This document shows positions 17,036 to 24,643 of a stretch of DNA of 64,000 bases, piece by piece; within the stretch, counting starts at the first letter, position 1; each line of letters opens with the position of its first letter. The notes under the pieces were generated by a model. It was not told the origin of the DNA. It worked only from the letters and a program-made list of their open reading frames with translations, and made no database searches. The stretch spans positions 1,636,501 to 1,700,500 of the forward strand of contig OY365741.1 of NCBI GenBank assembly GCA_959347425.1, read 5' to 3'. This DNA comes from an uncultured Amylibacter sp. (lineage in GTDB: Bacteria; Pseudomonadota; Alphaproteobacteria; Rhodobacterales; Rhodobacteraceae). The position numbers were made by a program, and so were the translations under genes.

Positions 17036-18688
17036 CTAACCCTGCCAGCGATTAACCAACGGATACCGCCTATCCAGCCAAAACGCCTTTTCGGTCAATC
17101 GCGGACCTGGGGCGGATTGAAAACGTTTATGCTCGGCGGCGTATAACAATGCCGCAACCCGCCGCACCATCGCTTCATCAAACCCTGCGCCGATAATATC
17201 CGCCACGGCATAATCGCGTTCAATCAATAATTCCAAAACCGCATCTAAAACCGCGTAGTCAGGCAGGCTATCGGAATCCAGTTGCCCGGCCCGCAATTCG
17301 GCACTGGGTGGTTTTTCAATAATATCTGTGGCAATAACCACACCCGCAGGCCCACACATCCAATCGCGGTGGTTCGCATTACGCCAACGGCAGGTTTCAA
17401 AAACTCGGGTTTTATACAGGTCTTTTATCGGGTTATAACCACCCGCCATATCGCCATAAATCGTGGCATAGCCAACCGCCACTTCTGATTTATTACCGGT
17501 GCTGAGCAACAACCCGCCGTCCTTATTGGAAATCGCCATCAGCAAAACCGCACGTAGCCGTGATTGCAAGTTTTCCTCGGTTGTATCCGCAGATTTCCCC
17601 GCAAACAAAGGGGATAGGGCATCTTGCAACGCCGCCCGCGCCCCGTCAATCGGCACAGTATCGTATGCACAGCCCAGAGCCTCCGCCATCATCCCCGCGT
17701 CATTCAGGGATTGTGCCGAGGTATATTCGGACGGCATCATAACGCACCGCACATTCGCCGCACCCAACGCATCCGTGGCTATGGTTGCCACCAGAGCCGA
17801 ATCCACCCCGCCCGATAGCCCAATTAACGCGGTTTCAAACCCCGTCTTTGCCATATAATCTCGCAATCCCAGAACCATCGCGTGATAATCCTGCTCCCAC
17901 TCATCAGGCAGAGCGTTGCGCGAACCAGTCTTTGCCGTCCAGCCCTCACCTGTATTTTCAAATTCCACAATCGCGCAGGTCTCCGTGAAAACGGGCAGTT
18001 GCACCGCCAAATCTCCGCCCCTGTTTAACACGAAAGAACCGCCGTCAAAGACTAGGTCATCCTGCCCGCCAACCATATTAAGATAAACCAAAGGCAGGTC
18101 GTTTTCAATCACGCGGGCAACCATGTTATTCAGGCGAATATCCAATTTATTACGGTGATAGGGCGACCCGTTGCAAACGATAAACAGCTCTGCCCCCGAT
18201 TCGGCCATAGTCTCACATACCGCCACATGCCACGCATCTTCGCATATCGGCGAGCCAATGCGGATACCGTTCAAATTATACGGACCAGAAATATCGCCCG
18301 TGCTAAACAGGCGTTTTTCATCAAAAACATCCGTGTTCGGCAGTTCGTGTTTTTTCATAGTGGCAAGGATTTTGCCTTTGGATAGGATATGATAGGCATC
18401 ATAAATCCGCCCGTTTTCCAACATCGGCGCACCGATACCCAGCGCGGGTCCAGTTTTGGTGTGGGTCATAAGTTGGGTTAGGTGCGCCATTGCATCCGCA
18501 ACAAAGGCGGGTTTTAACACGAGGTCTTGGGTTTGATAACCGCTTAAAAACATCTCTGGCAGGACGACGAGGTCGGCATTATTCTCTCGCCCATAAGTGT
18601 GGGCGGTGATGGCTTTGTTCATATTGCCCGCGAAATCCCCGACGCAGGGGTTTAGTTGGGCAAGGGCTAGGGTAAATTTTTGTGTCAT
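17036..18688 (-). CDS. nadE: Glutamine-dependent NAD+ synthetase
   Basis: The 550-residue protein has two catalytic parts. The N-terminal nitrilase-like glutaminase keeps the triad Glu45 (LPEMF), Lys113 (MKKHELPN) and Cys149 (SPICEDAWH). The C-terminal synthetase has the PP-loop SGGVDS (292-297) for adenylation of deamido-NAD+. It makes NAD+ from NaAD, ATP and Gln-derived ammonia through an internal channel. Length fits the glutamine-dependent form. The gene is divergent from the TRAP operon at 18822 and upstream of gltX on the same strand. Confidence 0.95.
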   Translation of the reverse strand: MTQKFTLALAQLNPCVGDFAGNMNKAITAHTYGRENNADLVVLPEMFLSGYQTQDLVLKPAFVADAMAHLTQLMTHTKTGPALGIGAPMLENGRIYDAYHILSKGKILATMKKHELPNTDVFDEKRLFSTGDISGPYNLNGIRIGSPICEDAWHVAVCETMAESGAELFIVCNGSPYHRNKLDIRLNNMVARVIENDLPLVYLNMVGGQDDLVFDGGSFVLNRGGDLAVQLPVFTETCAIVEFENTGEGWTAKTGSRNALPDEWEQDYHAMVLGLRDYMAKTGFETALIGLSGGVDSALVATIATDALGAANVRCVMMPSEYTSAQSLNDAGMMAEALGCAYDTVPIDGARAALQDALSPLFAGKSADTTEENLQSRLRAVLLMAISNKDGGLLLSTGNKSEVAVGYATIYGDMAGGYNPIKDLYKTRVFETCRWRNANHRDWMCGPAGVVIATDIIEKPPSAELRAGQLDSDSLPDYAVLDAVLELLIERDYAVADIIGAGFDEAMVRRVAALLYAAEHKRFQSAPGPRLTEKAFWLDRRYPLVNRWQG

Positions 18689-18735
18689 GGGGTGGGTTTT
18701 TAGCTATATAATCGTATAAAGTAAAGGTTTTTCAT

Positions 18736-18763
18736 TTGCACTCGCCCAAGTTTAGGTTATAGT
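18736..18763 (+). promoter_or_regulatory. Candidate promoter of the first TRAP operon
   Basis: TTGCAC (18736-18741), a 16-base spacer and TATAGT (18758-18763) lie 58 bases before the SBP start. The -35 match is modest. Confidence 0.4.
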
Positions 18764-18821
18764 AGCATTAACGGACGCGATAATAACACCGCGTTTTATC
18801 TATTAACAAAAGGAAACCACA

Positions 18822-19844
18822 ATGACCAAACCCTTCATAAAAATCTTAAAACAAACGACCATCGCGGGGGTAATCGCCGCCTTTGGTACGGAAGCTTTTG
18901 CTGCCGAGTGGAATGTATCGCTCTGGGGCAAACGCCGTGCTTTTACCGAGCATGTGGAAAAACTGGCGGAACTCGTCAGTGAAAAAACCAATGGCGAATT
19001 CACTTTGAACATCAGCTATGGCGGTCTATCCAAAAACCGCGAGAACCTAGACGGAATCTCCATCGGTGCGTTTGAAATGGCGCAGTTTTGTGCGGGTTAT
19101 CACCGCGATAAAAACCCAACCATAACCGTGCTGGAATTGCCGTTTTTGGGCGTGTCTTCATTGGAACAAGAACGCGAATTATCGGCGATTTTATACCAAC
19201 ACCCTGCTGTGCAAAAGGATTTGGCACGGTGGAATGCGACCTTGCTGATGCCGTCGCCTCTGCCCCAATATAATCTGGTTGGCGTGGGTGAAGTCCCTGC
19301 GAATCTGAGTGATTTTGCTGGTATGAACCTACGGGCTACGGGCGGAATTGGCGCGGCTTTTACGGCTGTTGGGGCTGTGCCGACCTCTATGTCTGCGACC
19401 GAAGTGCGCCAAGCCTTGGATAGCGGGGTTGTTCGCGCCGTGTCTTTTGCGCCCCACGCGCATATGTCCTATGGCACGATAGAAAACGCCAAATGGTGGA
19501 CGACAAACCTGAACCCTGGAACGGTGAATTGTCCGGTTGTAGTCAATACGGACGCGCTGAATGCTTTGCCTGATGCGCATCGTGAGGCGTTGCTGGGGTC
19601 TGTGTCCGAATCGCTGGATCACTATATTAATAACTACACAAACAAGACGTTAAAGGCTTGGGGACCAGCGTTGGAAGAACGTAATATCACCCAAGTTACC
19701 TTTAGTGATGCGGAAATTGCCGCGTTCCGTGATGCTGCCGCCACACCTGCTGCCCAAGATTGGATAGAATCCAATACCGCACGCGGAATTCCTGCGCAAG
19801 AGCTGTATGATTTGATAACAGGGATGATAGCTGCTGCAAAATAA
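18822..19844 (+). CDS. dctP: TRAP transporter substrate-binding protein (DctP family)
   Basis: The 340-residue protein has an N-terminal signal peptide ending near AFA-AEW and the DctP fold: TFTLNISYGG-type first strand, the helix bearing MNLRATGG and the region PTSMSATEVRQALDSGVV. In TRAP SBPs the conserved Arg of the RATGG segment binds the substrate carboxylate. It feeds the two membrane proteins that follow (gap of 32 bases). The substrate is an organic acid or related anion; nothing here identifies it. An AAAGGAAA site precedes the ATG. Confidence 0.88.
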   Translation: MTKPFIKILKQTTIAGVIAAFGTEAFAAEWNVSLWGKRRAFTEHVEKLAELVSEKTNGEFTLNISYGGLSKNRENLDGISIGAFEMAQFCAGYHRDKNPTITVLELPFLGVSSLEQERELSAILYQHPAVQKDLARWNATLLMPSPLPQYNLVGVGEVPANLSDFAGMNLRATGGIGAAFTAVGAVPTSMSATEVRQALDSGVVRAVSFAPHAHMSYGTIENAKWWTTNLNPGTVNCPVVVNTDALNALPDAHREALLGSVSESLDHYINNYTNKTLKAWGPALEERNITQVTFSDAEIAAFRDAAATPAAQDWIESNTARGIPAQELYDLITGMIAAAK

Positions 19845-19876
19845 CCTCGTAAAATAATGGGGCAGGATAAAAGATT

Positions 19877-20536
19877 ATGGCAGGGGTTAGCCTAGTTTAT
19901 CACGATGACACGCGATTGTCACAGATTGACCGCGTTTTATATCGGGTTGAGATGGCTTTGAGCTTTCTCAGTGGGCTGGCGGTTTTCGCCCTGATGGTGC
20001 TGGCGGTTGTGTCCGTCGGCGGGCGTAATTTTTTCAATCAACCCCTGTCTGGCTATGTCGATTGGATTGAGCAAGCGATGCCTTTGATAGCCTTCATGGG
20101 TATTGCTTTCGTGCAACGCGATGGTGGGCATATTCGCATGGATATGGTTATCGGGGCGGTGCGTGGGCGCGTGCTCTATGGCTTTGAAATCATAACCACC
20201 CTTGCTATGCTGGGGTTTATGGTGCTGATGGTGTGGGGGACTTGGGCGCATTTTCAGCGAAGTATTGATTTATCGGCGCCGTGGTGGAGCAATGATAGCT
20301 CTATTGATATAGCCCTGCCCCTGTGGCCTGCGAAACTGCTGGTGCCTGTGGCGTTCAGCGTGTTATCGTTGCGGTTGGCGTTGCAGATTGTTCTTTATAT
20401 AAAGGCGTTTTGGCAAAGAAACCCACGACCTGTTGGGTTGCCTGTGATTTTATCACCCGCCGAAAAGGCGGCAATGCAGAGCCAATCTGTGTTAAAGACC
20501 TCCATAAAAAACGGGGGTAAAAATGCAATCCATTGA
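19877..20536 (+). CDS. dctQ: TRAP transporter small permease (DctQ family)
   Basis: The 219-residue membrane protein has four predicted helices (about 30-52, 68-85, 101-122, 150-175) and the DctQ hallmarks GRNFFNQPLSGYVDWIEQ and FVQRDGGHIRMDMV. It pairs with DctM in sodium-driven uptake. The start ATG at 19877 follows AGGATAAAAG. Its last 14 bases overlap the dctM gene, so the two are translationally coupled. Confidence 0.88.
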   Translation: MAGVSLVYHDDTRLSQIDRVLYRVEMALSFLSGLAVFALMVLAVVSVGGRNFFNQPLSGYVDWIEQAMPLIAFMGIAFVQRDGGHIRMDMVIGAVRGRVLYGFEIITTLAMLGFMVLMVWGTWAHFQRSIDLSAPWWSNDSSIDIALPLWPAKLLVPVAFSVLSLRLALQIVLYIKAFWQRNPRPVGLPVILSPAEKAAMQSQSVLKTSIKNGGKNAIH

Positions 20537-21923
20537 CATAGGTATTGCCGTTTCCATCGGTATGGTTACCCTTATTATTATCGGCATGCGTGTGGCTTTC
20601 GCCGCGGGGATAGCTGGTTTAATTGGGCTAGTTTGGATATTCTGGGCAAAGAAAGAATACGGGCTGGATGATTTCGGCTGGGCTGTCGGTATAGCCGTGA
20701 AAACCGCGGGGCAAGTGCCGCATTCCAAAATATCCTCGCAAGCGTTAAGCCTGATTCCCATTTTTATCCTTATCGGCTATCTGGCATATTACGCGGGTTT
20801 AACAAAGGCGTTGTTTGAGGCAGCCAAACGCTGGATAGCATGGGTGCCTGGCGGATTAGCGGTTGCCACGGTTTTCGCCACGGCTGGGTTTGCCGCCGTA
20901 TCGGGCGCGTCGGTTGCCACCTCTGCCGTGTTTGCCCGAATCGCAATACCAGAGATGCTGGCGATAGGCTATGATAAACGGTTCGCGGCGGGGGTTGTGG
21001 CGGCGGGTGGCACGCTGGCTTCGTTAATTCCGCCCTCTGCCATATTGGTGATTTACGCGATTATCGTGGAACAGGATGTTGGCAAATTATTACTGGCAGG
21101 ATTTATTCCTGGCGCGTTTTCCGCCCTGATTTATGCGATTTTAATTGTCGCGATGGCGTTGACGATAAAGGGTTTTGGCCCACCGCTTGGCGGGTATAGC
21201 TGGCGGGCGCGGTTTGCCTCACTGCCGCCCGCCTTGCCAATCGTTTTCGTTGTGCTGGTGATTATTTGTTTTGTTTATAATCCGTTTGGCGATACTGCTT
21301 GGGGAACGCCGACTGAAGGCGGCGCGATAGGCGCGTTTGTCGTGTTTTGCATTGCCGTGAAAAACGGCATGCGCTGGGCGGAATTAAAGCTGGCATTGCT
21401 GGAAACGGCGAAATTATCCGTGATGATTTTCACGATTATCTGGGGAGTTTTGATTTACGTGCGGTTTTTGGGGTTTGCCGATTTGCCCTCGGCTTTTTCC
21501 GATTGGATAGTGTCGCTGACCGTCTCACCGATGCTGATTCTGGTGTGTATTTTGCTGTCTTACGCGGTGCTGGGGATGTTTATGGATGCGATAGGGATGC
21601 TGGTTTTAACCTTGCCCGTGGTTTATCCTGCGGTTATTGCGTTAAATGGCGGTGAAGCGGTTTTGGCGGCCGATAGCGTGTTTGGCATGTCTGGGGCTAT
21701 GTGCGCGATTTGGTTCGGTATTTTGGTGGTGAAAATGGCGGAAGTCTGCCTGATTACCCCGCCGATTGGGCTGAATTGTTTCGTAGTCGCGGGGGTGCGC
21801 GATGATATAACTGTGCAGGATGTTTTTGTCGGGGTGACCCCGTTTTTTATAGCGGACGCGGTGACTATCGCGTTGCTGGTGGCGTTTCCAGCGATTGTGC
21901 TGTGGTTGCCGAGTTTGGTTTAG
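20523..21923 (+). CDS. dctM: TRAP transporter large permease (DctM family)
   Basis: The 466-residue protein has the about 12 helices of the TRAP transport subunit and its conserved motifs: the hairpin GFAAVSGASVATSAVFA, GGTLASLIPPSAILVIYAI, the cytosolic TPTEGGAIGAF and the C-terminal LITPPIGLNCFVV. It drives substrate/sodium symport with the SBP at 18822. It is the last gene of the operon and converges on the minus-strand gene at 21920, overlapping it by 4 bases. Confidence 0.93.
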   Translation: MQSIDIGIAVSIGMVTLIIIGMRVAFAAGIAGLIGLVWIFWAKKEYGLDDFGWAVGIAVKTAGQVPHSKISSQALSLIPIFILIGYLAYYAGLTKALFEAAKRWIAWVPGGLAVATVFATAGFAAVSGASVATSAVFARIAIPEMLAIGYDKRFAAGVVAAGGTLASLIPPSAILVIYAIIVEQDVGKLLLAGFIPGAFSALIYAILIVAMALTIKGFGPPLGGYSWRARFASLPPALPIVFVVLVIICFVYNPFGDTAWGTPTEGGAIGAFVVFCIAVKNGMRWAELKLALLETAKLSVMIFTIIWGVLIYVRFLGFADLPSAFSDWIVSLTVSPMLILVCILLSYAVLGMFMDAIGMLVLTLPVVYPAVIALNGGEAVLAADSVFGMSGAMCAIWFGILVVKMAEVCLITPPIGLNCFVVAGVRDDITVQDVFVGVTPFFIADAVTIALLVAFPAIVLWLPSLV

Positions 21924-23170
21924 GCGGGGTTTTCTAGTCGGCATAAATCCACTAAAGGTTTGCATGCTATCCATGAACGCGCGATAAGGTCTAGTGCGTC
22001 CGCGTTTTTAATGTTCGGGCATCTTGCATAAGAAAAACTCATACCGATTTGCATTTGGTAATTTGATTCTTTGTTGCAAAATACGTCATATATGGCTGGT
22101 AGCCATTGCGGTTGATATTTTTGTACATTACCATTTTCAAAAGCTGTCCGTAGGTCTGTTTCAATTAAGGTATCTATAATAGGTTGGGCTCTACGGCTGG
22201 GGTAGTGTCTTTGAATGCCGCGTAGTATCGGTTGTGCTTGGGGGTTATCTCTTAATATATCCGTCATGTTGTTAAGAATGGTTTGACATCGGCGTCTAAA
22301 ATATTCTATCTCTAACTCTTTTATTTTATTTTTTTTATCTGTGGCAAGATTATGTGGAATTGTTATGGATGCTTCAACAGCCGTTTCGTTAATCCATAAT
22401 GTTAGGTGTAAATTCTTTGTAAAGTCTTCCTCCTCTGTACGATCCATTGATAGATAATCCCAAACGCCGTCCCCTTCATGTCCCGTAATAGCACCTCTGC
22501 CAGTAATCGCTGGATTCATGTATACCTGTTCTACAAGTCGTCTGTCTTCGCGCAGTCCATCCATCGCTTTTCTAATGGTGTTTTTTGCCACAAGATAGTT
22601 ATATCCATCCTCATAACTAGGAAACCCCGTAAAGGCGGTAAGGAGGACGTTGTTTAATGGTGGTTCTTCGCACATTTTTTCTTCCAATATTTCAAAATAC
22701 TCTGCTAAATTCTTTGCCCAGATATTATCATGGGGTTGTTTTTTTAACCACTTATAGATGTTTACCCAAGTGATTTGTGTCCAATTTTCAAAATTTCCTG
22801 CATTTGGTAAAGCCGTTATAGTATAAAAACGCGGGATTTCAAATCCCTGCTTACGCGCCGTGTTTTCATGGCTGGTTAATTGGGGTTGTGTCAAGTTATC
22901 GGTGATTTTTGCTTCAAACACAAGTGCAAACCCCTCGCTATTGTAAATCCAAGCGTCTGGAATGCTGCGGGCTTCGTTTTGTGCTTCCGCATAGGCGTGC
23001 TCAAATGGATAACTTTGCACAGAAATGCGGAGGTTGTTTTGAACACCCTGCACCCCGCAAATATCCCTCATAAAACTATTAAGCAAACCATTGTCATTGG
23101 CAAGCGTAGAAAACAAAGCATGGGTCAACTGGTTTTCATTTTGCTTATAATAATCAAAGATATTGCGCAT
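21920..23170 (-). CDS. PD-(D/E)XK nuclease-like protein
   Basis: The 416-residue protein is not assigned to a named gene. Its N-terminus (NENQLTHALFSTLANDNGLL) and the segment SIPDAWIYNSEGFALVFEAK form a PD-(D/E)XK-type site: Asp72, Glu86 and Lys88, with a following Gln at 96. The remaining 300 residues have no motif I can name. It is more AT-rich than the TRAP genes. It starts 20 bases after the 3' end of tRNA-Met and lies on the same strand as the methyltransferase-HNH gene beyond that tRNA, so a restriction-like role is plausible. Confidence 0.68.
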   Translation of the reverse strand: MRNIFDYYKQNENQLTHALFSTLANDNGLLNSFMRDICGVQGVQNNLRISVQSYPFEHAYAEAQNEARSIPDAWIYNSEGFALVFEAKITDNLTQPQLTSHENTARKQGFEIPRFYTITALPNAGNFENWTQITWVNIYKWLKKQPHDNIWAKNLAEYFEILEEKMCEEPPLNNVLLTAFTGFPSYEDGYNYLVAKNTIRKAMDGLREDRRLVEQVYMNPAITGRGAITGHEGDGVWDYLSMDRTEEEDFTKNLHLTLWINETAVEASITIPHNLATDKKNKIKELEIEYFRRRCQTILNNMTDILRDNPQAQPILRGIQRHYPSRRAQPIIDTLIETDLRTAFENGNVQKYQPQWLPAIYDVFCNKESNYQMQIGMSFSYARCPNIKNADALDLIARSWIACKPLVDLCRLENPA

Positions 23171-23190
23171 ACCACACCACCAGAAAAAAT

Positions 23191-23267
23191 TGGTAGCGGA
23201 GGAGGGACTTGAACCCCCGACACGTGGATTATGATTCCACTGCTCTAACCACCTGAGCTACTCCGCC
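23191..23267 (-). tRNA. tRNA-Met (CAT)
   Basis: The minus strand folds as a 77-base tRNA with encoded CCA: acceptor GGCGGAG/CTCCGCT (with a terminal G-U pair), D-arm AGCTCAGGTGGTTAGAGC, anticodon stem GTGGA/TCCAC with loop ATCATAA (anticodon CAT), and T-arm GGGGG-TTCAAGT-CCCTC. The body matches elongator tRNA-Met rather than initiator tRNA; a tRNA-Ile2 (lysidine) identity is less likely. It sits between two possible defence genes. Confidence 0.95.
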
Positions 23268-23280
23268 AATCGTTTGGGTG

Positions 23281-23307
23281 TTTATAGGGTTTTGCGGGGA
23301 GTGTCAA
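23281..23307 (-). promoter_or_regulatory. Promoter of tRNA-Met
   Basis: On the minus strand a perfect TTGACA (23307-23302) and TATAAA (23286-23281) are separated by 15 bases. The -10 box ends 14 bases before the tRNA 5' end. Confidence 0.65.
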
Positions 23308-23320
23308 GGGGTGGGTATAA

Positions 23321-24520
23321 TCAATACGAAACCTTTTTCACCGCACCTTCGCGGGCGCGTAGTTTTGCCACCAACTCCTCCATCGGTCTGTCGCCCTTTA
23401 CCCGATTGCAATTCCCACATAATAATTGAAAGTTTTCATAATAATCCCCGCCACCTTTGCTTTTGGGGATAATATGGTCAATCTCAAAATTCACCGCATC
23501 AAATTGTTTCGCGCACCCTTTACACGCACCTTTTTGCGCCTTAAACAATCGCTCTTTTATAGACACAGAGGGTTTTTCAATTTTAATATCGGTGCGGTGC
23601 GGTATTTTATCGGTATGAATAAAATCCTTAAACATCCCGCCGTCTTCGCTGAGCCTTTGCACCAATAACTCTGCCGCCTGCGCCTCTATATCAATCCCAA
23701 TCCATTTTCTTTGCAATTGTTGCGCCGCCACGCAAGTTGTCGCACAGCCACAAAACGGGTCAAACACAACATCGCCTTCTTTACTGGACGCTTTGATTAT
23801 CCGTTTTAATAATGCGAGCGGTTTTTGCGTGGGATAGCCCGTGCGTTCCTTCGCCATATTGTTTATCGTGGGAATCCGCCAAACATCATGCATCCGTTTG
23901 CCCAAGGGATTCGGTTTATATTTATCTTGATAGGAATCGGGGTTTTTGACAAAATTGCTATCCTCGGCATAAGGCTCCCGTGCCGCGTTTTCATCAAACA
24001 TAAGTTGGCTTGCGTCCTTGGCATAAAACAAAATAACATCATGCTTGCGAACATAGGCGCTGCGAACATTGGAGGTTCCATTGTAATAATGCCAGATTAT
24101 TTCATTGCGAAATCCGTTTTTTCCAAAGACTTCATCCAGCACGATTTTAAGATAATGACTCGCGGTCGGGTCAATATGCAAATACAGTCCGCCCGTTTGT
24201 TTTAAAATACGGTGCAGTTCAATAATCCGTTGCGTCATATAGGTGATATAAGACATCATCGCCTTGCCATGAACTCGCCCGATGGAATAAATATATTCTA
24301 CGAGGGCGGGATGGTTATCCAAGGCATTCAAACATTCTGCGTCAACATCGCTCCACGTCCATATATCTTTGAATTCCGCGCCCATAGCTTTACTGCCAAT
24401 CGGGGCAGAATAGGTGCGTTTGGAATTAAACGGCGGGTCTAGGTAGATTAAATCCACGGATTCGCTGTTCATGCCGTTCAGGATATAAAGATTATCCCCC
24501 GTATAAAGCGTGTTTTGCAT
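23321..24520 (-). CDS. DNA N6/N4 methyltransferase with C-terminal HNH nuclease domain
   Basis: Residues 1-300 are an amino-methyltransferase of the permuted beta class: catalytic DPPF (28-31) comes first and the AdoMet site VVFDPFCGCATT (251-262) with GIDIEAQ comes late, preceded by GYPTQKPLALLKRII. Residues about 330-380 are an HNH zinc-finger nuclease: CKGC (333-336), FEIDHIIPKSKGG with the HH/DH core (346-357) and CGNCNRVKG (368-376). The 399-residue protein thus joins modification and a possible nicking or cutting activity. Its neighbour beyond tRNA-Met is a PD-(D/E)XK-like protein on the same strand. Confidence 0.88.
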   Translation of the reverse strand: MQNTLYTGDNLYILNGMNSESVDLIYLDPPFNSKRTYSAPIGSKAMGAEFKDIWTWSDVDAECLNALDNHPALVEYIYSIGRVHGKAMMSYITYMTQRIIELHRILKQTGGLYLHIDPTASHYLKIVLDEVFGKNGFRNEIIWHYYNGTSNVRSAYVRKHDVILFYAKDASQLMFDENAAREPYAEDSNFVKNPDSYQDKYKPNPLGKRMHDVWRIPTINNMAKERTGYPTQKPLALLKRIIKASSKEGDVVFDPFCGCATTCVAAQQLQRKWIGIDIEAQAAELLVQRLSEDGGMFKDFIHTDKIPHRTDIKIEKPSVSIKERLFKAQKGACKGCAKQFDAVNFEIDHIIPKSKGGGDYYENFQLLCGNCNRVKGDRPMEELVAKLRAREGAVKKVSY

Positions 24521-24643
24521 TGCTAATCCTTGTGCGCAGTTTGCGGTATTATACCCATCTGTATAGTAAAGGCAACCTTTCTTTACAAATCCTTAAAAAT
24601 CCGCTAAATTTTTATTAAAACCACAAAAGGAAACCATCCCCCC

